From positions 1-64,000 of the forward strand of contig NZ_BJUY01000001.1 of the NCBI RefSeq assembly GCF_007988865.1: 64,000 nucleotides of DNA. The letters are read 5' to 3'. The position numbers and the translations under genes are program-made. The DNA comes from Alkalibacterium kapii (GTDB lineage Bacteria; Bacillota; Bacilli; Lactobacillales; Carnobacteriaceae_A). Positions within the stretch are counted from its first letter, which is position 1. Every line of letters starts with the position of its first letter. The notes under the pieces are model-generated. The model made no database searches, was not told where the DNA came from, and saw only the letters and a list, made by a program, of their open reading frames with translations. Below are positions 27,401-36,453 of the stretch, piece after piece.

Positions 27401-28810
27401 TTATGCTTTGTCTGGAAACGTAATGGTGAACGCTGTTCCTTCGTTGGGTTCACTTTGCACAGTAATACTGGCCTGATGAAGTTGTACTAGTTGCTGGACG
27501 ATCGCCAATCCTAAACCAGACTCTCCAAACTTTGTTTTGGTTCGAGATAGATCTGCTTTGTAATATCTTTCCCATATGTTTTCCATTTGAGACTCAGTCA
27601 TACCGATCCCTGTATCTCTGATGGCTATTTCGGTACCTTCAGCAACTTTTTTACTTGTTATTTTAATCGTACCATTTTGTGTGAACTGCAAAGCATTTTT
27701 GATTAAGTTGACCAAGATTTGCTTCAATCGGTCATAGTCAGCATAAACATACAATCCCTCCATCTCACCAACGATCAGTTCGTTTGAAGATTCTTTAATG
27801 ATCTCTTTCATCTGTTCACTTATTTCTTCAACGATTTCAGCCAGTGGGATATGATGCTTACTTAAAATGATACGATTGGAACGGATATTTTCGTAATCCA
27901 TATTTTCATTGACTAAACGAATCAGTCTCCGCGTTTCTTTTCTCATCAGTTTGATGCTGCGCAACCGCTGATTTTCTGGAATTACATCATGTTCCAAGCC
28001 TTCAAGCAAGCCATTGATCGTTGTTAATGGTGTGCGCATCTCATGGGCAGCATCCTGCATAAAACTTTTTCTTCGTTCTTCTTGATTAAATACTTCGTCC
28101 TGTGATTCTTTCAAGGCAATCACCATTCGATTGAAATCTCGAGTTAAAAAATCTATTTCATCGCGTTTATTGTGTTCGAGTTGAATATTATAATTGCCGC
28201 CTGCCACTTTATGCGCTGCTTTACGCAACCGATTGACCCGTTTCACCTGATAATGCGCGAAAATCACACTCATAAATATAGCTGCAATAGCTGAAATAAG
28301 GAACGCATTAAATAAGTTGCCTTTTAATTCTCTCATTTGACGATTGATATGACTGATTGGTGCAGTCACTGTAATAAATCCCGCAAAGTTCTGATCATTC
28401 TCATTGAAATAAGGTAAGTAGACCAGAGTTGTTTCACTAGGGTTCCCTAACAAATCTTCACTGTGTGTAGTTAAAGAAATCCGTTCTCCTGATTTCAGCT
28501 GATCCAGCTGTTCATCATCAACGTTAGCTCGAAAATTATCAGGAAGATTCGGATACAGAATCCTTCCTCCATCGTCAAACACAAAAAAAGAGACTTCCTG
28601 CTCAGCCAGGACACGACGTATCGTATCCAGCTGAGTAGGATTCAAGTCTTCATCAATAACAGATTCAGCATAACTGAACAATCTGCTTTCTGTATCATTT
28701 AAAGCTGTTCTCCTGCCAAAAAGCACTAATGAAATGATCGTAATTGTCATTAAAAGAACAATCACAGCTAAAAAACCTAAAAACTGTTGAAAGAAATAAG
28801 GGAGCTTCAT
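27401..28810 (-). CDS. sensor histidine kinase of a two-component system
   Basis: About 469 residues. Start: ATG 28808-28810 follows the response-regulator stop by 1 nt (TAAAATG); an in-frame ATG at 28832-28834 inside the regulator gene is the alternative (477 residues). Numbering from the longer form: membrane helices at 17-39 and 175-194 enclose a roughly 130-residue extracellular sensor, then HAMP (about 195-247), the phospho-acceptor box HEMRTPLTTINGLLEG (His264), and the ATPase domain with N box NLIKNALQF, DTGIGM, F box and GESGLGLAI. The signal is not evident; the gene lies beside ltaS, so envelope stress is a reasonable guess. Confidence 0.93.
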   Translation of the reverse strand: MKLPYFFQQFLGFLAVIVLLMTITIISLVLFGRRTALNDTESRLFSYAESVIDEDLNPTQLDTIRRVLAEQEVSFFVFDDGGRILYPNLPDNFRANVDDEQLDQLKSGERISLTTHSEDLLGNPSETTLVYLPYFNENDQNFAGFITVTAPISHINRQMRELKGNLFNAFLISAIAAIFMSVIFAHYQVKRVNRLRKAAHKVAGGNYNIQLEHNKRDEIDFLTRDFNRMVIALKESQDEVFNQEERRKSFMQDAAHEMRTPLTTINGLLEGLEHDVIPENQRLRSIKLMRKETRRLIRLVNENMDYENIRSNRIILSKHHIPLAEIVEEISEQMKEIIKESSNELIVGEMEGLYVYADYDRLKQILVNLIKNALQFTQNGTIKITSKKVAEGTEIAIRDTGIGMTESQMENIWERYYKADLSRTKTKFGESGLGLAIVQQLVQLHQASITVQSEPNEGTAFTITFPDKA

Positions 28811-28811
28811 T

Positions 28812-29522
28812 TTATTCAATCGTTTTGGTATCATCGAACTTATAACCTACTCCCCAAACTGTTTTGATCACTTGCGGTCCATTTTCAGAAACTTTCTGCC
28901 TTAATTTTTTTATATGTGCGTCGACTGTCCGCTCATCTCCAAAATATTCATAATCCCAAACCAGTTGAAGCAGCTGTTCGCGCGAAAACACGCGTCTTGG
29001 ACTGTTTGCCAAGGTGAACAGCAAGTCAAACTCTTTAGGTGTCAAATTATTTAGCGGTTGCTCATATAAGCTGACTTCACGAGTCGTGCGGTCCATTTTC
29101 AAATGTTCTGTCTCGATGTCATATGTTATGTTATCAGCAGCCAGAGAATCGCTGTGACTTACTCGTCTTAAAAGAGATTTTATTCGTGCAACGAGCGTCA
29201 AGGGACTAAACGGTTTTGTAACATAATCATCCGCTCCAATTTCCAAACCAATCACTTCATCGCTCTCAGAATCTTTAGCAGTTAACATGATAACTGGAAT
29301 GGTCTGAGATTCTTTTCTGATTTCTTTGCAGATAGTTATACCATCCATGTCAGGCAACATAATGTCTAATATAATCAAATCAAATTTATCTGGAGAATCA
29401 AGGTATATGTTTAAACCCTCTTTCCCATTATGAACAAAGGTTGCTTCCCATTCTTCTTTCAGGAAAAACATTTCAATCATTTCACATACGGATTCATTAT
29501 CTTCAATCATTAAAATATGCAT
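28812..29522 (-). CDS. OmpR/PhoB-family response regulator
   Basis: 236 residues. Receiver domain with the acidic pocket IEDNE, phospho-acceptor Asp53 in LIILDIMLPDMDG, Thr in MLTAKDS and Lys in DYVTKPFSP; a C-terminal winged-helix domain with FDLLFTLANSPRRVFSREQLLQ and RTVDAHIKKLRQKV. Shine-Dalgarno GAAGGAA precedes the ATG. It is cotranscribed with the kinase and works as its partner. Confidence 0.95.
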   Translation of the reverse strand: MHILMIEDNESVCEMIEMFFLKEEWEATFVHNGKEGLNIYLDSPDKFDLIILDIMLPDMDGITICKEIRKESQTIPVIMLTAKDSESDEVIGLEIGADDYVTKPFSPLTLVARIKSLLRRVSHSDSLAADNITYDIETEHLKMDRTTREVSLYEQPLNNLTPKEFDLLFTLANSPRRVFSREQLLQLVWDYEYFGDERTVDAHIKKLRQKVSENGPQVIKTVWGVGYKFDDTKTIE

Positions 29523-29638
29523 AATTTTCCTTCTCTCTTAGTTGATTCAATCTTATTATACATACCATAGTTGAATTTTTTGTGTAAATCAATGCATGAA
29601 ACTTAGAAATCTTTTCATTTGTGACAGTAAAATGACTA

Positions 29639-29689
29639 GTGCAGGATATGTACCGGTTCAAAGTGAAAACCTGACAGCATACCCTGCAC
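29639..29689 (-). other. two-stage hairpin downstream of ssb
   Basis: GTGCAGGATATG (29639-29650) pairs with CATACCCTGCAC (29678-29689) at 11 of 12 positions; inside, GGTT and AACC form a second stem. It begins about 18 nt past the ssb stop. No U-tract follows on the minus strand, so it may be an RNA-stabilising 3' structure or a weak terminator. Confidence 0.4.
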
Positions 29690-29706
29690 AGCTCATTTGG
29701 AATAAA

Positions 29707-30030
29707 TTACTTTTTTACTTTTCTTTGAATAAATTCGATGTCTTCGACCAGCATTTCCACGACAAATTTTGTTTCGTTCTCGTGTGTCTGATACTTACGG
29801 GACTGCATTTTTCCATTAAGAGCTATAAGATCCCCTTTTCCACAATACTTTTCCATAATTTCCGCTTTTTTCCCCCAAGTAACGAATGGGATAAAGTCTG
29901 CATCAGAGCTTCCATCTTTTTTGAATGGCTTTCTCACTGCCAGTACATTATTCGTCACACATCTGTCCTCTCCTATATTTCTTAACTCAATTTCTTTTAC
30001 TATTCTTCCAACTAATGCAACTGTATTCAT
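29707..30030 (-). CDS. ssb: short single-stranded DNA-binding protein (SsbB-like)
   Basis: 107 residues: one OB fold (NTVALVGRIVKEIEL, DFIPFVTWGKKAEIMEKYCGKGDLIALNGK) and no acidic partner-binding tail, ending FIQRKVKK. This matches SsbB of B. subtilis and competence-type SSBs rather than the replicative SsbA, which has a Gly-rich linker and a DDDIPF-like tip. It stands alone; no competence genes are nearby. A TATAAT (30082-30087) lies upstream without a clear -35. Confidence 0.88.
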   Translation of the reverse strand: MNTVALVGRIVKEIELRNIGEDRCVTNNVLAVRKPFKKDGSSDADFIPFVTWGKKAEIMEKYCGKGDLIALNGKMQSRKYQTHENETKFVVEMLVEDIEFIQRKVKK

Positions 30031-30115
30031 GTGATTCCTCTTTTCTAGTTTTAGTAGGAAAAAAAAAGACCCTTTCCTCTAATTATAATATTGTTAAAAG
30101 AAAAAATTTCTCACG

Positions 30116-30169
30116 AAAAAAAAGAGCGATTTACAGAAAAATTAACATCTTTCCGTAAATTGCTCTTTT
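30116..30169 (-). terminator. terminator of the murA-mbl-epuA region
   Basis: AAAAGAGCGATTTAC (30120-30134) pairs with GTAAATTGCTCTTTT (30155-30169) with a wobble, and the minus-strand product ends in eight U. It lies just after epuA. Confidence 0.8.
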
Positions 30170-30177
30170 GTGAGTGT

Positions 30178-30366
30178 TTAAAAAATATAATCTAAAATAT
30201 TCTGCCAAATTTCAGGATTGAATACATCCATCGGTTCTCCGGCTCCACCAATGACACTGTATCCAATCATGGTGCCTATTATGAAGGCTGCAGCAATCAA
30301 TAAAATAACCACAAGAATTTTCAGGATATATATAAGTATGTCTTTAAAAACTGTTTTCCAGGTCAC
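30178..30366 (-). CDS. epuA: EpuA-family small membrane protein (annotated as RNA polymerase beta-like)
   Basis: 62 residues, GTG start (30364-30366) with GAGGTGA at 8 nt. One strong membrane helix (about 12-38: ILIYILKILVVILLIAAAFIIG) followed by MIGYSVIGG and a short tail with FNPEIWQNILDYIF, as in the EpuA family (PF11772), which databases often label RNA polymerase subunit beta although no such activity is shown. Pairing with murA and mbl is seen in other Lactobacillales. It lies about 38 nt after mbl. Confidence 0.82.
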   Translation of the reverse strand: MTWKTVFKDILIYILKILVVILLIAAAFIIGTMIGYSVIGGAGEPMDVFNPEIWQNILDYIF

Positions 30367-30404
30367 AAGGATTCACCTCATTCAATTCATGACTTAAACT
30401 GTTC

Positions 30405-31391
30405 TTATCTTCTTCTGCTTTTCAGATTTTCAAGAAGGATCCCTGTGCCAAGCGCAACAGAATCCAGCGGGTTTTCTGCTTTGAATACAGGCACCTTCAA
30501 CTCTTCGGCAAATAACAACTCAATGCCATCCAGTAATGCGCCGCCCCCTGTGAGGATGATGCCCCGATCAATAATATCTGCGGATAATTCAGGAGGGGTC
30601 TGTTCAAGAACAGCTTTTGCCTGTTCAACAATGATTCCTATCGACTCCTTAGTCGCTTCAAGAACCTCAAGAGAAGTGATGGTGATCGTGCGTGGTAGAC
30701 CTGTCACCATGTCTCTTCCTCTGACATCCATCTCATCGTTACGGTCGTGATCATACATCACGCCGATTTCTTTCTTTATTGTTTCAGCTGTCCGCTCTCC
30801 TATAAGCAGCTTGTGTTTCTTCTTGACAAAATGTGTAATATCATTGTCAAGAGTATCACCGGCAATTTTGATAGAACGGCTGGTTACGACTCCACCCATG
30901 GACAATACAGCAATATCACTGGTTCCTCCACCAATATCGATAACCATATTGCCGCTTGGCTGAAAAATGTCCATTCCTGCGCCAATGGCAGCTACCTTTG
31001 GTTCTTCTTCGAGATACACATTTTTACCGCCGCTCTTTTCAGCGACTTCTATAATCGCTTTCTGCTCGATTGCTGTAATATTCGTCGGACAGCAGATCAG
31101 TATATTCGGTTTGGATAAAAAGCCTTTTACATTTAATTTATCAATGAAATATGTCAGCATTGCTTCAGTAATGTCAAAATCAGCTATGACACCACCCTGC
31201 AGCGGACGGATCGCTTTGATGTTTCCTGGTGTTCGTCCCACCATCATATAAGCGTCCTCACCAACTGCCAGAACGTCGTTTGTTTTTGTGTCTAAAGCGA
31301 CAACAGATGGTTCATTTAAAACAATACCTTTTCCTTTTACGTGGACAAGCACATTTGCTGTTCCTAAATCGATGCCAATATCTCTAGCCAT
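30405..31391 (-). CDS. mbl: rod-shape protein Mbl (MreB-like actin)
   Basis: 328 residues, actin/Hsp70 fold. IGIDLGTANVLVHVKGKGIVLNEPSVVA (phosphate 1), VIDIGGGTSDIAVLSMGG (phosphate 2) and ILTGGGALLDGI (adenosine site) are visible. It forms membrane-bound filaments that guide sidewall peptidoglycan synthesis. The neighbourhood after murA and the close match to Bacillus Mbl in the N-terminal half favour Mbl over MreB; mreC and mreD are not nearby. Presence of Mbl suggests rod-shaped cells. Shine-Dalgarno GAGAGGAG. Confidence 0.93.
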   Translation of the reverse strand: MARDIGIDLGTANVLVHVKGKGIVLNEPSVVALDTKTNDVLAVGEDAYMMVGRTPGNIKAIRPLQGGVIADFDITEAMLTYFIDKLNVKGFLSKPNILICCPTNITAIEQKAIIEVAEKSGGKNVYLEEEPKVAAIGAGMDIFQPSGNMVIDIGGGTSDIAVLSMGGVVTSRSIKIAGDTLDNDITHFVKKKHKLLIGERTAETIKKEIGVMYDHDRNDEMDVRGRDMVTGLPRTITITSLEVLEATKESIGIIVEQAKAVLEQTPPELSADIIDRGIILTGGGALLDGIELLFAEELKVPVFKAENPLDSVALGTGILLENLKSRRR

Positions 31392-31540
31392 CGTGTTTCT
31401 CCTCTCACCTATTATTAACTGTCAATCTTTTCGGGATGCTTATTAAAAATAGTTTTTCTCTACTAATGATACTTAAGATTTAAAAAAAGAGCAACACTTA
31501 ATTGCTTTTCCTATCTTTTGCTCTGCATCACTGGACATAA

Positions 31541-31587
31541 GAAAAAGAGAACGGCAAACGAAGCCAGGCTTCTTTCTCCGTTCTCTT
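31541..31587 (-). terminator. murA terminator
   Basis: AAGAGAACGG (31545-31554) pairs with CCGTTCTCTT (31578-31587); an inner GAAG/CTTC hairpin fills the loop. On the minus strand it ends CTCTTTTTC. It starts 12 nt past the murA stop and separates murA from mbl. Confidence 0.82.
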
Positions 31588-31598
31588 ACTATTTCTAT

Positions 31599-32900
31599 TT
31601 AAGCAGAAACTACTTTATTTCCGCTTGTATCTTTTGTTTTTTCATTGATTCGTTCGATATCAGCACCTAATGCTTTTAATTTATGGTGGAACCTGGAATA
31701 TCCTCTATCTAAATGGTGGAGTTGGGTCACCTGAGTATGTCCTTTTGATACAAGGCCAGCTAATATCAGTGCGGCTGATGCACGCAAATCTGTTGAAGAA
31801 ACTTCTGCACCCTGCAGTGTCACTCCACCTTGTATAATGAGACTCTGTCCGTCTATTTTGAATGAGGCATTCATTTTACGAAGTTCTTCCATGTGCATAA
31901 AGCGATTTTCAAAGACAGTTTCTCTCATAATACTCGTTCCCTCAGCTGTTAACTGAGCAATAGTCATAGGTGCTTGTAAATCTGTTGGAAAACCAGGATA
32001 GGGCTGTGTTTTGACATCTGTCGGGACCAATTTCTCCGGGCCGATCACTTTAAGTCCCTCAGTCGAGTCTATAAATGTTGTTCCCATCTCTCTTAACTTG
32101 GAAATAAGAGGTTTATTATGTTCACTAACTGCATCTTTGATCAAGATCTCGCCTTGTGTGATAGCTGCAGCCACCATGAACGTACCGCTTTCGATACGGT
32201 CTGGAAGAACAGAATGGTCTGTTCCAGAGAGTGATTTCACTCCTTTGATACGTAAAGAATCTGTTCCGGCACCAATGATTTCGGCTCCCATTCTGTTCAG
32301 GAAGTTAGCTAAATCAACGATTTCCGGTTCCCGTGCAACGTTTTCGATCACACTGGTCCCCTCAGCCATTGTTGCGGCCATCATTATATTCTGGGTGGCT
32401 CCGACACTTGGGAAGTCCAAGTAAATATGAGCAGCCTTCAATTTATCTACAGAGGCTTCAATGTAGCCATTCCCGACAGTCACATTCACACCCATTGCTT
32501 CAAACCCTTTTAAATGCAAGTCGATAGGACGAGAGCCTATCGCACATCCACCAGGCAAAGCAACTTTCGCATAACCGTTCCTTGCAAGTAATGGTCCCAT
32601 GACAACGATAGATGCCCGCATTTTGCTCATGAAATCAAAAGGCGTTTCCGCATTCAATTCCTTTTCAGCATTTGTCTCGATCGTCTGATTTTTTTCATCA
32701 AAGCTAACGTCAACATTTAAATGTGTCAGTACTTCGTTCATAATATAAATGTCTGAAAGAAGTGGTATATTATCTATAACATTTGATCCTTTACTCGCTA
32801 ATAGTGTAGCCGCTAAAATGGGCAGTGCAGCATTCTTCGCTCCATCTATATTAACAGATCCCTTTAGCTGCTTCCCCCCACCTACTATAATTTTCTCCAT
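31599..32900 (-). CDS. murA: UDP-N-acetylglucosamine 1-carboxyvinyltransferase MurA
   Basis: 433 residues, EPT/RTPC fold. Lys22-Asn23 in [10 protein letters not shown] and the catalytic Cys119 in [16 protein letters not shown] are present, so it should be fosfomycin-sensitive. It transfers enolpyruvate from PEP to UDP-GlcNAc, the first committed step of peptidoglycan synthesis. Shine-Dalgarno TGGAGG is about 7 nt before the ATG. Upstream lies the DUF1146 gene, as ywzB lies beside murAA in Bacillus. Confidence 0.96.
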   Translation of the reverse strand: MEKIIVGGGKQLKGSVNIDGAKNAALPILAATLLASKGSNVIDNIPLLSDIYIMNEVLTHLNVDVSFDEKNQTIETNAEKELNAETPFDFMSKMRASIVVMGPLLARNGYAKVALPGGCAIGSRPIDLHLKGFEAMGVNVTVGNGYIEASVDKLKAAHIYLDFPSVGATQNIMMAATMAEGTSVIENVAREPEIVDLANFLNRMGAEIIGAGTDSLRIKGVKSLSGTDHSVLPDRIESGTFMVAAAITQGEILIKDAVSEHNKPLISKLREMGTTFIDSTEGLKVIGPEKLVPTDVKTQPYPGFPTDLQAPMTIAQLTAEGTSIMRETVFENRFMHMEELRKMNASFKIDGQSLIIQGGVTLQGAEVSSTDLRASAALILAGLVSKGHTQVTQLHHLDRGYSRFHHKLKALGADIERINEKTKDTSGNKVVSA

Positions 32901-33108
32901 TCTATGTCCTCCATTTTCCTGTTCCAGTGATTCCCTATCTCATGTCTGATTTAAAAAGTTAGTAATAATAACATCTCAAAATAAGTGCTGTTCTAAACAC
33001 ACTTGATATAGTATATCAGAAAGTTTATTGAAGAGGAACATAATATCCTCCTATCTTTCATGACATCTTTGTGACAGTGAAGCTGTTTTGTTACGGCTCA
33101 CGCCAGCC

Positions 33109-33339
33109 TTAAAATAAGAAAAATATGTTCTGCAGCGAAAGAATAAAATCGATAAAAAAGTTGCTTACTGTGTAACCGATAGCTATTGAAACAACGATAT
33201 ACAGCGTCCGTGCTTGCGGAATATGGTTCTTTTTTATTGACACATCAGTCTTTAAAGCCTGCATCGACCAAAAAGCTACAAATATGAAAAATACATGTGA
33301 GACAAGATTTATCAAAGACTGCATCACGACAAGTGGCAT
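33109..33339 (-). CDS. DUF1146 membrane protein (YwzB-like)
   Basis: 76 residues from ATG 33337-33339, chosen because AAAGG touches the earlier ATG (33346-33348) but is well spaced from this one. Two membrane helices (about 8-28 and 43-68) with FFIFVAFWSMQAL and the conserved-looking ARTLYIVVSIAIGYTVSNFFID stretch of the DUF1146/YwzB family. Function unknown; its place next to murA in several Bacilli hints at an envelope role. TATAAT (33358-33363) upstream is too close to be a sure promoter. Confidence 0.85.
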   Translation of the reverse strand: MPLVVMQSLINLVSHVFFIFVAFWSMQALKTDVSIKKNHIPQARTLYIVVSIAIGYTVSNFFIDFILSLQNIFFLF

Positions 33340-33363
33340 ACGTTTCATCCTTTCGTAATTATA

Positions 33364-33782
33364 GTAGCATAAACTCTCATATATTTCATTTGTTATGCAT
33401 GTTACAGAAATAAAACAGAATCAGTAATGAATGTAAAAAATAAATCTATACTATTCGTCCATAGTTTATTGATGTTACAACAAGCAATTGTGGGGAAAGT
33501 ATTTCTAAACACAACCTCTGTCGCTTTGTGAAGGCGAGAAAGATTGATAACTACCTTGTTTTTAATAACTGAAAAGGTGTAAATAATGAGGTCTGGATCT
33601 GGACGCTTTTCTAATAATAGTCACCTAAAGTCCTTGATGAGAATAGGAAGTGTGTTGGAAATGATATAGACTTAAACAAAATTAACATTTAAGCTCAGCC
33701 TCCCGGAAGACACACCGCCTACCGTGGTCTCACTATACATGGGATTTGAGACTGTAAAAAAGCTCTCCAGATAAATCTAGAC
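33364..33782. other. gene-free interval between upp and the DUF1146 gene
   Basis: About 420 nt without a supported ORF or RNA family. The part 33690-33765 is richer in GC than its surroundings and has short arms GTCTCA (33727-33732) and TGAGAC (33747-33752). I looked for SRP RNA, tmRNA, RNase P, T-box and purine-riboswitch core motifs and saw none. It may be a decayed element or an untranslated RNA; nothing proves either. Confidence 0.3.
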
Positions 33783-33830
33783 AAAATAAAACAGGAAGGC
33801 CAGATACTTCGCTTCTGATCTTCCTGTTTT
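33783..33830. terminator. upp terminator
   Basis: AAAACAGGAAG (33788-33798) pairs with CTTCCTGTTTT (33820-33830); the minus-strand product ends CTGTTTTATTTTG. It begins 8 nt past the upp stop. T-runs on both sides make it bidirectional. Confidence 0.85.
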
Positions 33831-33837
33831 TTCATGA

Positions 33838-34467
33838 TTACATTGTACCGAATAATCGGTCTCCAGCGTCACCTAATCCGGGTATAATATAACCCTTTTC
33901 GTTTAATTTTTCATCTAAAGAAGCAGTATAAATATTAACATCCGGATGGGCATCCTGTAACACCTTGACCCCTTCTGGTGCTGCTACTAAACAGACAAAC
34001 TTGATGTTCGTTGCACCACGTTTTTTCAGTGCATCGATAGCCGCTACAGCAGAACCACCTGTGGCCAGCATAGGATCGACAACTAAGAGTTCCCGTTCTG
34101 ATAAATCAGAAGGCATCTTTATGAAATACTCGACCGGTTCCATTGTATCATGGTCACGATACATCCCTACATGACCCACTTTAGCTGCAGGAATGAGATC
34201 CAGCATGCCATCGACCATTCCTAATCCAGCTCTTAAAATAGGAACGATAACGACCTTTTTACCTGCTAATTGTTTCTGTACCGTTTTTACTATCGGTGTT
34301 TCAACTTCAACATCCCGCAGCGGCATCTCTCTTGAGACTTCATAAGCCAGCAAACGTGCGATTTCATTAACAACTTCACGAAAATACTTCGTACCTGTAT
34401 TTTTATCTCTTAAAATCGTCAACTTATGCTGTATAAGCGGATGATCTATAACTTGAAAGTTTCCCAT
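33838..34467 (-). CDS. upp: uracil phosphoribosyltransferase
   Basis: 209 residues. The PRPP-binding loop is [16 protein letters not shown] and the uracil-binding C-terminus is [16 protein letters not shown]. It salvages uracil to UMP using PRPP. Shine-Dalgarno AAAGGAG at about 8 nt. A 7-bp inverted repeat GAAAGTT/AACTTTC (34514-34532) lies upstream, near where the promoter should be. No pyr operon or RNA leader typical of PyrR control is visible. Confidence 0.96.
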   Translation of the reverse strand: MGNFQVIDHPLIQHKLTILRDKNTGTKYFREVVNEIARLLAYEVSREMPLRDVEVETPIVKTVQKQLAGKKVVIVPILRAGLGMVDGMLDLIPAAKVGHVGMYRDHDTMEPVEYFIKMPSDLSERELLVVDPMLATGGSAVAAIDALKKRGATNIKFVCLVAAPEGVKVLQDAHPDVNIYTASLDEKLNEKGYIIPGLGDAGDRLFGTM

Positions 34468-34561
34468 GATCAGGCTCCTTTATATCCATTTCTATCTCTT
34501 TTATTATTGTACAGAAAGTTTACAGAACTTTCCAGAAAAATCATGCTTCAGTATCCTGTAA

Positions 34562-35572
34562 TCATAGAATCCGGCTTGCCGCTTTTTCAAGTCGATTCAT
34601 GTAAGCTGTACCGATTCCTTTTTTATTATATGGCTGAACCACGATAGCCGTGATATTTTCTTCGTCCATTTCTCTTAATGACTTGAATAGTCTGGCAGCA
34701 GCCTGCTGTGGCTGATTTATTTCTCCCAATGACAACCCTTTTCTCTGGTCAGTTTTTAATCGTTCCAGCCAGTTACTGCTTGTCAGCACGCCTAATGTCT
34801 CACCGTCTTTTTCCAATTTATCTATAACCTTCTTTGCCTCATCTAAGCGGGCAGGCAAAATCCAGACAGGTTTCTCTGGTGAATAATGCTTGTACTTCAT
34901 GCCGGGAGATTTAGGTGCTGACTCCAACTTTTCTGATGGGTTGTTTTCAAAGACCTCCCCCAGTACCGCTCTAAGCTCTTCTACCGTGACGCCTCCCGGT
35001 CGGAGTATGGTCGGTTTAGCCGGATCAGTTAAGTCAAGGACGGTCGATTCCAAACCTATTCCTGTCTCACCCCCATCAATGATTGCTCTTATTTTACCAT
35101 TCAGATCACTTTTGACGTGGCTGGCATTCGTTGGGCTTGGTTTTCCTGAAGTATTCGCGCTGGGTGCAGCTAAGGGTACCCCAACACGGTCAATGAGTTT
35201 TAAAGCAAGAGGATGATCCGGCATTCTCACGGCTACCGTTTCAAGTCCTCCTGATACGGATGAAGCGATCGGTCCTTTTTTATTTAATATAAGTGTACAA
35301 GGCCCCGGCCAGAAATGGTTGATAACGGTTCTGGCTGTGTCAGGTACAGCTTCAACATAATTTTCTAATTGTTCTAAAGAAGAAATATGAATGATCAGCG
35401 GGTTATCCCCCGGCCGTCCTTTAGCTTTGAATATTTTTTTGACCGCGGTTTCGTTTGTTGCGTCTGCTCCTAATCCATATACTGTTTCAGTTGGGAACGC
35501 CACTACTTCTCCTTCTTTTAAATACTTTGAAGCTAAGTCTAACTGGCTGACTTCAAGAAAATCTGTCTGCAT
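34562..35572 (-). CDS. tsaC: L-threonylcarbamoyladenylate synthase (Sua5/YwlC type)
   Basis: 336 residues, the long Sua5 form: a YrdC domain (about 1-205, with PTETVYGLGADATN, KGRPGDNPLIIHI and PSANTSGKPSPT) plus the C-terminal Sua5 domain joined by a linker (KSPGMKYKHYSPE). It makes threonylcarbamoyl-AMP from Thr, bicarbonate and ATP for the t6A37 tRNA modification. It lies 24 nt after prmC in the tdk-prfA-prmC-tsaC translation cluster, an order common in Firmicutes. Confidence 0.95.
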   Translation of the reverse strand: MQTDFLEVSQLDLASKYLKEGEVVAFPTETVYGLGADATNETAVKKIFKAKGRPGDNPLIIHISSLEQLENYVEAVPDTARTVINHFWPGPCTLILNKKGPIASSVSGGLETVAVRMPDHPLALKLIDRVGVPLAAPSANTSGKPSPTNASHVKSDLNGKIRAIIDGGETGIGLESTVLDLTDPAKPTILRPGGVTVEELRAVLGEVFENNPSEKLESAPKSPGMKYKHYSPEKPVWILPARLDEAKKVIDKLEKDGETLGVLTSSNWLERLKTDQRKGLSLGEINQPQQAAARLFKSLREMDEENITAIVVQPYNKKGIGTAYMNRLEKAASRIL

Positions 35573-35595
35573 GTTTATCTCCTTCTATCTATTGC

Positions 35596-36453
35596 TTATC
35601 CTTTATTGACATGGAGCGTCCGGTCATTATTATTAAAATCAGTCCTTATAGCTATGTCAGCCTCTGGGAAATAGGTTTGAAGCATCTCTTTTAATCGTCG
35701 ACCTTGTCTATAACCGATTTCCAAAATCATACATCCTTCTGGCCTTAATCTTTCAACTGACTGTTCGGCTATTTTCTTGTAAAAGAAAAGGCCATCTTCT
35801 TGTGCAAATAGAGCAATGTGCGGTTCAAAATCAATAACCGATTCATCCATCACACTCTTTTCAGATTGACTGATGTAAGGAGGATTGGATAAAATCAGAT
35901 CAAATTCCCCAGAAACATCTGACATCATATTACTTAGATGAAAGGTGACATCCGCGTTGAGCCTGTGGGCATTCATTTTGGCAACATCAAGGGCTGTCTG
36001 GCTGATATCCACAGCAATAACTTCATCTTGCGGACGCTCGAGTTTATGACTGACAGCAAGAACGCCCGAACCTGTCCCTATGTCCAAAACACGTAGAGGA
36101 CGTTCCGGCAGATTTTTAACGTATCTGTGAAACCATTCTTCCGTTTCTGGCCTGGGAATAAGTGTTGCGTTTGTTATCATGAACTTTCTCTCATAGAACC
36201 ACTCATGGCCGACGATTTGCTGCGGTGGTCTTCCTTTTCCCGCTTCTTTGATATCTTTGATATATCGATCCCGGGCTTGTTTTGGCATTATTTTATTCTG
36301 GCAGCTGACAAAATCCGTCAGAGTTAAGCCAAATCGCTCCTGAAGCAACCATTTGGCGATATTAGGGTCCCGTTTATTTTGTTTTAAAAAAGAAGAAGCC
36401 CAGGAGAGGACTTCCGCATACGTTGTTGCTTCTTTAAACGTTTCAGTATTCAT
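35596..36453 (-). CDS. prmC: release-factor glutamine methyltransferase PrmC/HemK
   Basis: 285 residues. An N-terminal helical domain, then a SAM Rossmann fold with [14 protein letters not shown] and the substrate-binding NPPYI. It methylates the Gln of the GGQ loop in release factors, including the RF1 encoded just upstream. The start overlaps the prfA stop by 11 nt, with GGAGCAG further upstream inside prfA. Confidence 0.95.
   Translation of the reverse strand: MNTETFKEATTYAEVLSWASSFLKQNKRDPNIAKWLLQERFGLTLTDFVSCQNKIMPKQARDRYIKDIKEAGKGRPPQQIVGHEWFYERKFMITNATLIPRPETEEWFHRYVKNLPERPLRVLDIGTGSGVLAVSHKLERPQDEVIAVDISQTALDVAKMNAHRLNADVTFHLSNMMSDVSGEFDLILSNPPYISQSEKSVMDESVIDFEPHIALFAQEDGLFFYKKIAEQSVERLRPEGCMILEIGYRQGRRLKEMLQTYFPEADIAIRTDFNNNDRTLHVNKG

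Noticed and set aside
32011-32424. 137-codon plus-strand ORF inside murA
   Set aside because: Antisense to conserved murA; no Shine-Dalgarno, no family.
33690-33765. Transposon or IS remnant
   Set aside because: No transposase frame, no terminal repeats or target duplication visible.
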